DNA from: Acidimicrobilacustris europaeus
GTDB taxonomy: Bacteria; Actinomycetota; Acidimicrobiia; Acidimicrobiales; Acidimicrobilacustridaceae
Reading direction: 5' to 3'
Assembly (NCBI GenBank): GCA_965194515.1
Contig: OZ239146.1
Span: 2,170,001 to 2,234,000 of the forward strand
DNA: 64,000 bases
Part shown: in pieces, positions 16,622 through 25,570 of the stretch
Position numbering within the stretch: the stretch's first letter is position 1
How the letters are laid out: each line of letters starts with the position of its first letter
The notes under the pieces: generated by a model
Seen by the model: only the letters and a program-made list of their open reading frames with translations
Database searches by the model: none
What the model was told of the DNA's origin: nothing
Program-made: the position numbers and the translations under genes

Positions 16622-16888
16622 TCAGGAGCCAGGCGGTTCGCTGGCCTGCTGCTGTGCGGTCTCTTGACGGGCCCGGCGGCGGCGATCACGCAGGCGACGA
16701 AGTCGGCGAACGCCGAGTGGGTCGTAGTCGTAGGCCTCGGGGCTTTCGAGCAATTGACCGAGGATCTCGTAGTAACGACTGGCCGACAACTCAAAGCGCT
16801 CTTGGATGAGGGTTTCTTTGGGTCCGGTTTCGTGCCACCAACTGCGCTCGAAATCGAGGATTGCCCTGTCGCGTTCTGTGAGTTCCAT
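16622..16888 (-). CDS. DUF3263 family protein
   Basis: An 88-residue soluble protein that matches the actinobacterial DUF3263 family (MELTERDRAILDFERSWW, 'GPKETLIQERFELSASRYYE', then 'YDPLGVRRLRRLRDRRRR'). The N-terminal part looks like a small helix-turn-helix and the C-terminus is strongly basic then acidic. DNA binding is plausible, but the function is unknown. The longer frame to 17176 runs into the divergent CoA transferase gene and is not used. It forms a two-gene unit with the LytR_C protein. Confidence 0.83.
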   Translation of the reverse strand: MELTERDRAILDFERSWWHETGPKETLIQERFELSASRYYEILGQLLESPEAYDYDPLGVRRLRRLRDRRRRARQETAQQQASEPPGS

Positions 16889-17023
16889 CGGGGCCGATGT
16901 TCGTCTGCGAATCGCTCCAACGCAAGCACCCTCACCACAATTCTCAGTTGACAAACGCGGCACGCGTCTGACCGGCCATTTCACCCAACCGATAGGGTCA
17001 CCTTCGCTCGTAAAGGGGGAGTC

Positions 17024-18172
17024 ATGGGACCACTCGAAGGCGTCACAATCATCGAACTCGCTGGGCTTGGGGCGTTGCCGTACGGCACCCTCAAACTCGC
17101 CGACATGGGCGCAGACATCATTCGCGTCCATCCACTGCACGAAGTTCCACCGGGTGACAAGCCGACTGAGCGCCACAGCGAATTCGATCGGGGCCGCCGA
17201 TCAATCGCGATTGATCTCAAATCCCCCGAAGGCGTCGAACTTCTCAAGACTCTCGTTGAGAAGGCCGATGTGTTTTGTGAGGCATTTCGCCCCGGCGTTT
17301 GCGAACGACTCGGCATCGGTCCCGACGAACTTCTGGCTCGTAACCCGAAACTTGTCTACGGCCGCCTTACCGGTTGGGGCCAAGAAGGTCCGCTCTCACA
17401 CACCGCTGGCCATTCACTGAATTACGAGGCCATGACTGGAGCCATCGGTTCGATCGGCTCGGAAGGCATGCCGCCCGTTCCGATGTTGCAGGTGTTCGGC
17501 GACTTTGCCGGCGGCGGTCTGCATCTCGCGTTTGGTGTGGTCTGCGCGCTCTTTGAAGCGCAGAAATCAGGCAAAGGCCAGGTCATCGATGCCGCAATGG
17601 TCGACGGCGTGATGTCGATCTTCCAGGTCTTCTACGGAATGACGCGCACCGGTTTTCACACTGGCCCAGTCGGCACCAACCTTTTCGACGGCGGTGCCCC
17701 GTTCTACAACGTCTATGAAACTGCCGATGGTAAGCACGTCACAGTTGCGCCAATCGAAGCAAAGTTCTACGCACAACTCTTGGACAAACTCGAGATTGAT
17801 CCCGCATCGCTCCCCGACCAAAACGACATGAATGGTTGGCCAGAGATTCGTGCTCGGTTTTCCGAGGTCTTCCTGACGAAGACTCGAGACGAATGGTCGG
17901 CTCTTCTCGAAGGCACCGACGTCTGTTACGCACCGGTGCTTTCGTTCGCAGAAGCAGAACAACACCCACACAACGTTGCCCGCGGCAACTTCGTGCCGGT
18001 TGAAGGTTCAGTGCCGCAGTTACTGCCCGCACCGCGCCTTAGCCGCACGCCTGGCGGGTTGCGCCCGACGTATGCGTATCCCGGTTGCGATACTGAATCG
18101 GTTCTCGCTGAATTTGGCGTTGCCGACGACACGATCAGTGCCCTCGCCGCAAGCGGCGTTATTGCTTGGTGA
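17024..18172 (+). CDS. CaiB/BaiF CoA transferase, alpha-methylacyl-CoA racemase-like
   Basis: A 382-residue family III CoA transferase. The pattern fits alpha-methylacyl-CoA racemase: GALPYGTLKLADMGADIIRV, 'GRRSIAIDLKSPEG', 'LTGWGQEGPLSHTAGHSLNY' with the conserved histidine, 'VFGDFAGGGLHLAFG' with the conserved aspartate, and 'VAPIEAKFYAQLL' with the conserved glutamate. It probably epimerises 2-methyl-branched acyl-CoAs so that they can enter beta-oxidation. An excellent GGGGGAG site is 2-3 nt before the ATG, with a TAGGGT -10 box further upstream at 16991-16996. The tRNA-Thr gene lies antisense right after the stop. Confidence 0.88.
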   Translation: MGPLEGVTIIELAGLGALPYGTLKLADMGADIIRVHPLHEVPPGDKPTERHSEFDRGRRSIAIDLKSPEGVELLKTLVEKADVFCEAFRPGVCERLGIGPDELLARNPKLVYGRLTGWGQEGPLSHTAGHSLNYEAMTGAIGSIGSEGMPPVPMLQVFGDFAGGGLHLAFGVVCALFEAQKSGKGQVIDAAMVDGVMSIFQVFYGMTRTGFHTGPVGTNLFDGGAPFYNVYETADGKHVTVAPIEAKFYAQLLDKLEIDPASLPDQNDMNGWPEIRARFSEVFLTKTRDEWSALLEGTDVCYAPVLSFAEAEQHPHNVARGNFVPVEGSVPQLLPAPRLSRTPGGLRPTYAYPGCDTESVLAEFGVADDTISALAASGVIAW

Positions 18173-18173
18173 G

Positions 18174-18246
18174 AGCCCGAGGAGGGAATCGAACCCTCGA
18201 CATCCTGTTTACAAGACAGGTGCTCTGCCGACTGAGCTACCCGGGC
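18174..18246 (-). tRNA. tRNA-Thr (TGT anticodon)
   Basis: A 73-nt cloverleaf. The acceptor stem is GCCCGGG/CTCGGGC, the D-arm has GCTC-AGTCGGCA-GAGC, the anticodon stem is CCTGT/ACAGG with loop CTTGTAA (anticodon TGT), and the T-arm is GAGGG-TTCGATT-CCCTC. The discriminator is T and CCA is not encoded. A TAGCCT -10 box at 18257-18262 lies 10 nt upstream of the 5' end. Confidence 0.95.
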
Positions 18247-18256
18247 GGAAACGGAG

Positions 18257-18262
18257 AGGCTA
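18257..18262 (-). promoter_or_regulatory. -10 box of tRNA-Thr(TGT)
   Basis: TAGCCT, 10 nt before the mature 5' end; the second tRNA-Thr in this window has a near-identical arrangement. Confidence 0.5.
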
Positions 18263-18350
18263 GGCGACGCGTACGCGCCGCTCCACACCGGTTCTCCACC
18301 GACACACTCCGGGGTTGAAAGCGGCAGAGATGAACAGAACCAACCGTCGT

Positions 18351-20045
18351 TTAACCAGCAGCAAGTTCGGCAGTGATATCTGCCTCGAGCTCGTGCTTCA
18401 GCACCTTGCCGGTGGCGTTGTAAGGGAGCGCATCGCGGAAGATCACGTGTGTGGGCACCTTGTAGCGAGCAAGTTCCGCACTCACCCATGTCTTTACGCC
18501 ATCGGCATCGAGCGCTGAACCAGGCTTGAGAACAACGACCGCTGCAACTTCTTGGCCAAGCTGATGATGCGGAACACCGACAACTGCGGCTTCGGCAACC
18601 TCAGGATGTTCTTCCAGGCGATGTTCGATCTCAATTGGGTAAATGTTCTCGCCGCCGCGGATGATCATGTCCCGCATTCGGCTCTCCAGATAGAGCACGC
18701 CATCGGCGATGCGGCCGTAGTCACCGGTGCGATACCAGCGACGTTCATCAAGCGCTTTTGCCGAAGCTTCTGGGTTGTCCCAATAGCCGAGGAACACCAC
18801 CGCGCCGCGAATACAAATCTCGCCAACCTCGCCGTCGTCGACGACATTGTCGTCTTCATCACGAATCTCGAGTTCGCACATTGATTCGACGGTGCCGACC
18901 GATGATGGCCATTCATCCATTGCAACACCGCCTAAGCGAGAACCCGAACCAAGGGTTTCGCTCATTCCGTAACCGACGCCTAAGCGTGCTTGCGGCAACT
19001 TCTTCGCCATCAAGCGAAGCAGTTCAGGTGAATACGTTGCGCCACCACCGCCAACAACCGTGACACTTGACGTGTCGTACTTGTCGAAATCTTGATGTTC
19101 GAGCAAGCGCCAGAACTGTGTCGGCACTGCACTCCAACCACCAACGGAATGTTCCTGTGTGAGTTCAAGGTGTGTGGTTTCGCTCCACGATCCCACTGGC
19201 GGAAAGACCAACTTTGATCCCGTGTAGTGGGCAGTGATCAACGGCACGACACCGGACACATGAAAGAGCGGACCAACCATGATGCTGGAAGGCTGTTTCG
19301 GCGCAGGTGCACCAGCTGCAGGTGGTGGTTGTGGCGCAAGCACAGCCCCAACCGCGCCCGCGAGGGTGGCAGCACTTGGGAAATGGACGAAGTTGCGGTG
19401 CGAAAGGCATGCCGCTTTCGGTCGACCGGTTGTTCCACTCGTGAAGAGCAGTACCGCGGGATCATCTTCATCGATCGCAACGCTTGGAAGCGAAGGATCA
19501 TCAGCGCGCGCAGGTCCAAGCAGATGATCAAGTTCCGAAAGATCATGGACGGCGACATCTTCAGGCAAGCCCGCTTCAAGAAGTCGCTTCATTCGCGGAC
19601 CATCAGCAAAGACAAGACGTGGTTTCGAAAGTTCAATGCCATGAAGGAGTTCGCCTGGTGTCCACCAACCATTGAGGCTGGAAACGATTGCTCCGCTTGC
19701 CAAGGTGGCCCACCAGCCAATGACGTACGACGCCACGTTCGCTGACGCAAAAGCAACACGATCTCCCTTCACAACGCCACGCTCCGCGAACCACGCCGCG
19801 ACCCGTGCCGTAGAAGCCTGCACGTCATTGAAGGTCAGGGTGATTTCGGGAAAGACCAGATTGGGAAGATCGCCGTGGCGAGCAGTGAAGGCAGTGAGGA
19901 CTTCACGAATGTTCCCGAGACGGTTCTTGAAGACTTTGCAGTCGACTCCGAGCACTGGCTCGGTCGCTATTTCGAACGGCGCTCCGGGCGCGAACAGGAC
20001 GTCGGCTCCAGCCGGCGGCTCCCAGACCCATGTGGTTCCAGCCAT
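18351..20045 (-). CDS. Class I adenylate-forming acyl-CoA synthetase
   Basis: A 564-residue AMP-binding ligase that activates a carboxylic acid to its CoA thioester by way of an acyl-adenylate. Motifs: A3 LLFTSGTTGRPKAACLSH (about 215), A5 'GYGMSETLGSG', A7 'WYRTGDYGRI', A8 'MRDMIIRGGENIYPIEIE', and the catalytic lysine in PYNATGKVLKHEL near the C-terminus. The chain length preference cannot be read. The start has GGGGGAG 6 nt before the ATG, so the longer frame to 20207 is rejected. It is divergent from the CoxL-like gene across a 107-bp promoter region. Confidence 0.92.
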   Translation of the reverse strand: MAGTTWVWEPPAGADVLFAPGAPFEIATEPVLGVDCKVFKNRLGNIREVLTAFTARHGDLPNLVFPEITLTFNDVQASTARVAAWFAERGVVKGDRVAFASANVASYVIGWWATLASGAIVSSLNGWWTPGELLHGIELSKPRLVFADGPRMKRLLEAGLPEDVAVHDLSELDHLLGPARADDPSLPSVAIDEDDPAVLLFTSGTTGRPKAACLSHRNFVHFPSAATLAGAVGAVLAPQPPPAAGAPAPKQPSSIMVGPLFHVSGVVPLITAHYTGSKLVFPPVGSWSETTHLELTQEHSVGGWSAVPTQFWRLLEHQDFDKYDTSSVTVVGGGGATYSPELLRLMAKKLPQARLGVGYGMSETLGSGSRLGGVAMDEWPSSVGTVESMCELEIRDEDDNVVDDGEVGEICIRGAVVFLGYWDNPEASAKALDERRWYRTGDYGRIADGVLYLESRMRDMIIRGGENIYPIEIEHRLEEHPEVAEAAVVGVPHHQLGQEVAAVVVLKPGSALDADGVKTWVSAELARYKVPTHVIFRDALPYNATGKVLKHELEADITAELAAG

Positions 20046-20140
20046 TGCGTTCTCCCCCAGTACGTAAGACACGTGATGGTTGTCGGCTTCAGGGCGAAGC
20101 GCAACTACCACCGACGACGGCCCTGAGCCCCTGCTCCCGG

Positions 20141-20146
20141 TAGCGT
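20141..20146 (+). promoter_or_regulatory. -10 box, leaderless start of the CoxL-like gene
   Basis: TAGCGT ends 6 nt before the ATG at 20153. Confidence 0.45.
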
Positions 20147-20152
20147 CCCGGC

Positions 20153-22408
20153 ATGAGCATTTTGGGGAATCGGGTCGTTCGGAAAGAAGATCCAGCGCTG
20201 CTGACAACGGGTGGAAATTATGTCGACGACATCACAGTCGACGGTGCCCTTCATGTCGTTTACGTCCGGTCGATGGTGGCCCATGGCGACATCACCTCGA
20301 TCGACGTCACCGAGGCACGTACTGCTCCAGGTGTGGTTGACGTCGTGACGAACGCTGACCTCACGATTGGTGAAATCAAACCGTTCATGTTGCTAAATCA
20401 GTTGCTTACTCGCCCGGTCTTAGCCCGTGAACGTGTTCGCTATGTCGGCGAACCAATCGTTGCGGTTGTCGCCGAATCACGAGCGGCGGCCGTTGACGCA
20501 GCCGAGCTCGTCATCGTCGATATCGAACCACTTCCGGTGATCATCGATCCGCGTGACGCGCTCGCAGATGACGCCATTCATCTCTTTCCGCACGTTGCAA
20601 CAAATATTGCGATGCAATCCGACCACAAGGGTGAGCCGATTTCGTTTGCCGAATGCGATGTTGTTGTTACGCAAACCACAGTGAACCAACGTCTCGCCCC
20701 GGCGCCGATCGAAAATCGAAGCGCGATCGCGTGGTGGGAAGATGGACGACTGGTTCTCGAACTTGGATGCCAAGGTACGCATCCGATTCGCAACACCGTT
20801 TCGGAGATTTACGGACTCGAACACGATCAGATGCGCGTGATCTGTCCTGACGTTGGTGGCGGTTTCGGAGCGAAAGCTCACGCGGCACCCGAAGCCGTTG
20901 TCCTTGGCGAACTTTCACGTCGTACCGGACGCCCCGTTCGATGGACCGAAACCCGTTCCGAGAACATGACCGGCATGGGTCACGGTCGCGGTCAGATCCA
21001 AACCGTCACCTTGGGGGGAACGAAAGACGGTGACCTTCTCGCCTACAAAATCGAAATCCTCCAAGACGCTGGCGGCTACCCCAACATGGGGGCAATCCTT
21101 CCGTACGCCACGCGCATCATGGCGACTGGTGTGTACGACATCCCTGCGGTCGAGGTTTCTTCAAAGTCCGTCGCCACCAACACCACTCCGACCGGCGCGT
21201 ACCGCGGTGCTGGTCGACCCGAAGCAAGCGCCGCTCTTGAACGCGCTGTCGACCTCTTCGCCGACGAAGCTGGCCTCGACCCCGCCGAGGTTCGTCGCCG
21301 CAACTTTGTGCAACCCGACGCGTTCCCATTCACAACGCCAACAGGAACGATCTACGACAGCGGCAACTACGAAGAATCGCTTAATCGTGCACTGGCTACC
21401 GCTGGTTACAGCGAACTCCTTGAAGAACAAGCCCAACGCCGCGCCTCAGGTGACCGTCAATTAATGGGCATTGGCATCGCCACCTATGTCGAAATCACCG
21501 GCGCCGGTGTTGGGAGTGAATACGGGTCAGTCGAAGTACTGGCCGATGGAAGTGCACGAGTCGTCACAGGATCAAACCCCTACGGCCAAGGCCACATCAC
21601 GTCGTGGTCAATGCTTGTCTCTGATCAAACCGGCATTCCCCTCGACCGAATCGAAGTTGTCTACGGCGATACCGATCTTGTGCCCACGGGCGAAACCACC
21701 GGCGGTTCGCGCTCTCTTCAAATCGCCGGAAGCGCCGTGTTCGATGCGACCGGCAAGGTCGTCGAGATTGCCCGCCTACGCGCGGCCGACCTTCTCGAAG
21801 CCAACCCCGCCGACATCGTTCTCGATACTGATACCGCACGCTTTCACGTTGCAGGCACTCCCGCAGTGAGCCTTGGCTGGGAAGACATCGGTGCGACATC
21901 GAGCGATGAAGCCAACCAGTTGTTCGCTCTGTCCGATTTCACCGCAAGTGGCCCAACTTTTCCGTTTGGCACGCACGTGGCCGTCGTCGAGATCGATTCC
22001 GATACCGGCAAGGTCGAACTTCGTCGCATGATTGCTTGCGACGACGCTGGAGTCATCCTCAATCCACTGTTGGTCGACGGCCAGGTACATGGCGGACTCG
22101 CCCAAGGCATTTCGCAAGCATTGTTCGAAGAGGTTCGGTACGACGAAGACGGAAATCCGTTGAGTACGACCTTGCTCGACTACCTCGTGCCGTCAGCAGC
22201 AGAGTTTCCGCAGTTTGAGCGCGTCGAACTCGAAACACCGTCGCCCATCAATCCTCTCGGAGCGAAGGGCATTGGCGAATCGGGAACAATCGGCTCCACG
22301 CCAGCGGTTCAGAACGCTGTCGTCGACGCGGTTTCACACCTTGGCATTCGCCATATCGACATGCCGCTCACTCCCGAACGAGTGTGGCGCGCGATCAACG
22401 GACTCTGA
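20153..22408 (+). CDS. Xanthine dehydrogenase family molybdopterin subunit (form II CoxL-like)
   Basis: A 751-residue large subunit of the molybdenum hydroxylase family, with the hammerhead domain first (VVRKEDPALLTTGGNYVDDI) and the molybdopterin-binding domain after ('VGGGFGAKAHAAPEA', 'TGGSRSLQIAGSA', 'PLGAKGIGESGTIG'). The active-site loop reads AYRGAGR, the signature of form II CoxL-like proteins, not AYXCSFR of true aerobic CO dehydrogenase. The last block contains the conserved catalytic glutamate. The FAD (M) and iron-sulfur (S) subunit genes normally found beside it are absent from the window. The substrate is unknown; an aldehyde or N-heterocycle is possible. Confidence 0.9.
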   Translation: MSILGNRVVRKEDPALLTTGGNYVDDITVDGALHVVYVRSMVAHGDITSIDVTEARTAPGVVDVVTNADLTIGEIKPFMLLNQLLTRPVLARERVRYVGEPIVAVVAESRAAAVDAAELVIVDIEPLPVIIDPRDALADDAIHLFPHVATNIAMQSDHKGEPISFAECDVVVTQTTVNQRLAPAPIENRSAIAWWEDGRLVLELGCQGTHPIRNTVSEIYGLEHDQMRVICPDVGGGFGAKAHAAPEAVVLGELSRRTGRPVRWTETRSENMTGMGHGRGQIQTVTLGGTKDGDLLAYKIEILQDAGGYPNMGAILPYATRIMATGVYDIPAVEVSSKSVATNTTPTGAYRGAGRPEASAALERAVDLFADEAGLDPAEVRRRNFVQPDAFPFTTPTGTIYDSGNYEESLNRALATAGYSELLEEQAQRRASGDRQLMGIGIATYVEITGAGVGSEYGSVEVLADGSARVVTGSNPYGQGHITSWSMLVSDQTGIPLDRIEVVYGDTDLVPTGETTGGSRSLQIAGSAVFDATGKVVEIARLRAADLLEANPADIVLDTDTARFHVAGTPAVSLGWEDIGATSSDEANQLFALSDFTASGPTFPFGTHVAVVEIDSDTGKVELRRMIACDDAGVILNPLLVDGQVHGGLAQGISQALFEEVRYDEDGNPLSTTLLDYLVPSAAEFPQFERVELETPSPINPLGAKGIGESGTIGSTPAVQNAVVDAVSHLGIRHIDMPLTPERVWRAINGL

Positions 22409-22444
22409 CATCCGCTGACACCACAAGCTGCATGCAAAGGGCAG

Positions 22445-23614
22445 TTAGTCGACGTTCGTGACTGCGAGTCGGCGACGTGTCACTTCGTAACAGGCAAGCG
22501 CGCCTGCAGCGGAAACATTGAGCGAGGCCACTTCACCAAGAAGTGGGATACCCGCTACGGCGTCGCAACGCTCGCGCACGAGACGCGAAAGGCCCTTACC
22601 TTCAGCCCCCATAACAAGGCATACCGGTTCGTTCGCAACCGTGAGATTGAAGAGATCGGTGTCGCCACCCATATCAAGGCCGATAACCCAAACTCCTGCA
22701 GCGCGAAGTTCGTTGATTGCGTTCGGCAGACCGCCAACCAATGCCATCGGCAAATACTCGACGGCGCCAGCTGCTGACTTCGTAACAGTCGGAGTGATGT
22801 GCACCGCACGATGCTTTGGAAGCACAACGCCTGTAACGCCTGCGCATTCAGCCGATCGGAGCAGGGCACCAAGGTTTCCAGGATCAGTGACGCCATCCAT
22901 CGCCAACAAGAACGGCGGTGCCCCGTTGGCGCTCTTTCGCTTGGCGAGATCAAGAAGGTCATGATCTTCGAGTTCATCGGCACGAGCGACGACACCTTGC
23001 GGTGATTCAGTACGAGCAATGCTGAACAACTTGGTGCGGGTGACTTCACGCACCGGAATCTTCATGTCCTGGGCGAGTTCGATGATGTCGAGCAGCGTGT
23101 CGTTGTTTTCCTGCTCCTCGGCCACCATGACTTCGCGCACACGACGACGGCCGGCGAGCAACAACTCGCGCACGGCCTGACGGCCTTCGACCTGATCGCC
23201 ACCCAGTCCACGAGGGATTGCTTGACCACGTGCAATCGGTCGATCGCCTTCGCCACGAGCCCGTCGGGTACCGCCGGGACGATCGGCCTTACGAACGGAA
23301 GCGGCAGCGTGACGCGACTGCTTCGCTTCGACAGCTTTCTTGGCCGCCGACGACATGGGCTTCGCGCCTTTCGCGGCTCCCCTGTCCGGCGATGCTGACT
23401 TGGGCATGGCGCCGCGCTTTGCCGCCGGAGCGCGCTTGGTGCCACCGCGAGGAGCGGCAGCCTTACGGCTCGACTTCGGGCCGGCAGCTTTTCCGCGCGG
23501 ACCGCCCTTCGACGACTTTGGTCCCGATGACTTCGGACCTGATGACTTTGGTCCCGATGACTTTGGACCCTTTGGCGACTTTCCGCCGCTGCGACCACCG
23601 CGTGCCGGGCTCAT
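22445..23614 (-). CDS. rlmB: 23S rRNA (guanosine-2'-O-)-methyltransferase RlmB
   Basis: A 389-residue SPOUT methyltransferase. It has a very basic low-complexity tail of about 130 residues (GPKSS repeats, then KR/AP-rich), a substrate-binding domain (QVEGRQAVRELLLAGRRRV) and the TrmH/RlmB catalytic knot with 'AMDGVTDPGNLGALLRSAEC', 'LVMGAEGKGLSRLVRERCD' and 'IPLLGEVASLNVSAAGALA'. It methylates a guanosine in 23S rRNA, by family G2251. The ATG at 23614 overlaps the ispF stop (ATGA), so it is translationally coupled in ispD-ispF-rlmB. The tail is much longer than in E. coli and may bind rRNA. Confidence 0.92.
   Translation of the reverse strand: MSPARGGRSGGKSPKGPKSSGPKSSGPKSSGPKSSKGGPRGKAAGPKSSRKAAAPRGGTKRAPAAKRGAMPKSASPDRGAAKGAKPMSSAAKKAVEAKQSRHAAASVRKADRPGGTRRARGEGDRPIARGQAIPRGLGGDQVEGRQAVRELLLAGRRRVREVMVAEEQENNDTLLDIIELAQDMKIPVREVTRTKLFSIARTESPQGVVARADELEDHDLLDLAKRKSANGAPPFLLAMDGVTDPGNLGALLRSAECAGVTGVVLPKHRAVHITPTVTKSAAGAVEYLPMALVGGLPNAINELRAAGVWVIGLDMGGDTDLFNLTVANEPVCLVMGAEGKGLSRLVRERCDAVAGIPLLGEVASLNVSAAGALACYEVTRRRLAVTNVD
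23511..23570 (-). repeat. Four 15-bp coding repeats in rlmB
   Basis: Four units of the type GATGACTTTGGTCCC (plus strand), differing at one to three bases, encode four GPKSS-type pentapeptides on the minus strand in the N-terminal tail of RlmB. Copy number may vary between strains. Confidence 0.85.
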
Positions 23615-24084
23615 CGCTCGACCACCGCAACTGCGAAACACGCAATACCTTCGCCACGGCCAATCGCGCCAAGGCCTTCGGCGCGATTTCCCTTCACCGT
23701 GACCGGAGCGCCGACTGCGCTTGAAAGTCGCTCACACATTTCCTCGCGGCGTGGCGACAGTTTTGGGCGTTCGCACACCACAGCGGCATCGACATTGCCG
23801 GGTTCAAAGCCGGATTCTCGTACGAGTCGAGCGACCTCGCTGAGCAGACCAATGCTGTCTGCACCGGCCCACTTTGGATCGGTATCGGGAAAGTGCTGGC
23901 CGATATCGCCGAGGCCAGCCGCGCCAAGCAATGCATCTGCACAGGCGTGAGCCACCACATCGGCATCGCTGTGGCCGACTAACCCGCGTTCTCCGTCGAA
24001 CACGACGCCACCGAGAACCAGTTTTCGAGCCGGATCATCGGAGAACGCGTGCACGTCGAAACCTTGTCCGACTCGTACCGTCAT
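23611..24084 (-). CDS. ispF: 2-C-methyl-D-erythritol 2,4-cyclodiphosphate synthase
   Basis: A 157-residue trimeric enzyme of the MEP isoprenoid pathway. It cyclises CDP-methylerythritol 2-phosphate with release of CMP. The zinc ligands are in VGQGFDVHAF near the N-terminus and the family block is 'GHSDADVVAHACADALLGA', with 'GDIGQHFPDTDPKWAGADS' following. It follows ispD by 9 bases, and its stop overlaps the rlmB start. The product feeds the polyprenyl synthase encoded at 41.7 kb. Confidence 0.96.
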   Translation of the reverse strand: MTVRVGQGFDVHAFSDDPARKLVLGGVVFDGERGLVGHSDADVVAHACADALLGAAGLGDIGQHFPDTDPKWAGADSIGLLSEVARLVRESGFEPGNVDAAVVCERPKLSPRREEMCERLSSAVGAPVTVKGNRAEGLGAIGRGEGIACFAVAVVER

Positions 24085-24093
24085 GCCTTCAAC

Positions 24094-24795
24094 CTACCCG
24101 AGGGCGTCGAAGAGAATCGCGGCGATGGCCAAATCGTTGGGACCAGTGATCTTGATATTGGTTGATTCGCCGTCAATCACAATCACCGTTCCACCAATTG
24201 CTTCAACCAGCGCAGCGTCGTCGGTTGCCCCGGCAGAACTGGCGTGGGCATCTCGAAGCATGTCTGCTCTGAATGCTTGGGGGGTCTGGACTGCGACCAA
24301 GGTTGATCGATCAGGCGTTTCCGCCACAACTGATCGGCCGTTTTGATCGTGAGCGATTCGCTTGATCGTGTCGGTCACCGGAATCGCAGGGATCGCAGCA
24401 TCGGCGCCGGCGTGAACTGCAGCAACCACCGCCTGATGAAGTTCACCAGACGCGAGCGGTCGTGCTGCGTCGTGCACAACAATTACAGCAGCGTCCTCGT
24501 CGATGACCGCAAGCGCCGCTCGAACGGAGTCGGCCCGTTCAGTTCCACCAGTCACCGCGACATCGGCAGCGCCCGTTTCGACGAGTTCGGCGCCTTCACG
24601 CTCTTGACCTGGAGCGAGAACAACAACAACATGATCAGCAGCGGCACGGCTCACCGCAAGCGAGTGATCAATCACCCGATCGTTACCAAGAAGTTCGTAT
24701 TGCTTTGGTGTCACGCCAAAACGACGACCTGATCCAGCCGCAAGCACGATCGTCCATACCGGGCCGTCGTTGGGTACCGAGTCCCTGATCGTCAT
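24094..24795 (-). CDS. ispD: 2-C-methyl-D-erythritol 4-phosphate cytidylyltransferase
   Basis: A 233-residue enzyme that couples CTP and methylerythritol phosphate in the MEP pathway. The nucleotide-binding N-terminus is TIVLAAGSGRRFGVTPKQYE, the second signature is 'AAVIVVHDAARPLA', and 'VQTPQAFRADML' is also present. I start it at the ATG at 24795; an in-frame ATG four codons upstream at 24807 is equally open and no clear ribosome site decides. It is the first gene of ispD-ispF-rlmB and divergent from the crp-type gene. Confidence 0.93.
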   Translation of the reverse strand: MTIRDSVPNDGPVWTIVLAAGSGRRFGVTPKQYELLGNDRVIDHSLAVSRAAADHVVVVLAPGQEREGAELVETGAADVAVTGGTERADSVRAALAVIDEDAAVIVVHDAARPLASGELHQAVVAAVHAGADAAIPAIPVTDTIKRIAHDQNGRSVVAETPDRSTLVAVQTPQAFRADMLRDAHASSAGATDDAALVEAIGGTVIVIDGESTNIKITGPNDLAIAAILFDALG

Positions 24796-24895
24796 CGCGC
24801 AGACCATTTCGCAACCATGAAGCAAGAGGCTAGGCGAGGTGAACGCCGGCTATTCGTCCAACAAGGGACCGACGTCATGCCCTGCTCTGCACCGC

Positions 24896-24901
24896 TAGAG
24901 T
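24896..24901 (+). promoter_or_regulatory. -10 box, leaderless start of the Crp-type gene
   Basis: TAGAGT ends 7 nt before the GTG at 24909. Confidence 0.5.
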
Positions 24902-24908
24902 CATTGGC

Positions 24909-25568
24909 GTGACTGATCGCGGACTCCTCAACACCATCGAGTTCTTCAAGGGATTCGACGGCACACCGCTCGATACCGTTATCGCTGCTTCTGAACAGCG
25001 CTCCTTTGCTCGTGGCGGAGTCCTCTTCACCGAGAACGAAGCAGCCACCGAGCTTTTCGTCGTCGTGTCGGGACGAATCGCTATCGCCAATCGCTCTGTC
25101 GATGGCCGCGAATCAGTGATTGCGCTCATGGAGCGCAGCGATCTGTTCGGCGAGATGCCCCTGTTCGATCGTCTTGCTCGATCAGCTGAAGCCCGCGCTC
25201 TTGAGCCTTCTGAAGTCATCGCCATTCCGTACGCACCGCTTCGCGACATTTACCGCGACCAGCCCGAGTTGCTCTGGAACGTCGTCGAGATGCTTGCCAA
25301 CCGTCTTCGTAACACCGACGAACAACTCGCTGACTCCGTGTTCCTCGATGTCACCGGCCGCACCGCCAAACGACTTCTTGAACTCGCTGGCACTGCCGAC
25401 GAATTCTCACTTCCAATCACGCAGGAAGAACTCGCAGGCATGGTGGGCGCATCACGCGAACGCGTCAACAAAGCAATCGCAAGTTTCGTGCGACTCGGCT
25501 GGATCGAACAGTCTGAGCGTCGCTATCGCATCACCAACCGCGAACAGCTCGAATTACGCGCTCGCTGA
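24909..25568 (+). CDS. Crp/Fnr family transcription regulator
   Basis: A 219-residue regulator. Residues 10-125 form the cyclic-nucleotide fold; the phosphate-binding cassette reads FGEMPLFDRLARSAEARAL, which keeps the Gly-Glu and the Arg needed for cAMP binding. A dimerisation helix follows and then a winged helix with ITQEELAGMVGASRERVNKA as recognition region. No cysteine cluster for an Fnr-type iron-sulfur centre is seen, so it is closer to actinobacterial Crp/GlxR. The GTG start is 7 nt after its -10 box. Its stop is 2 bases from the stop of the convergent SDR gene. Confidence 0.9.
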   Translation: MTDRGLLNTIEFFKGFDGTPLDTVIAASEQRSFARGGVLFTENEAATELFVVVSGRIAIANRSVDGRESVIALMERSDLFGEMPLFDRLARSAEARALEPSEVIAIPYAPLRDIYRDQPELLWNVVEMLANRLRNTDEQLADSVFLDVTGRTAKRLLELAGTADEFSLPITQEELAGMVGASRERVNKAIASFVRLGWIEQSERRYRITNREQLELRAR

Positions 25569-25570
25569 GT

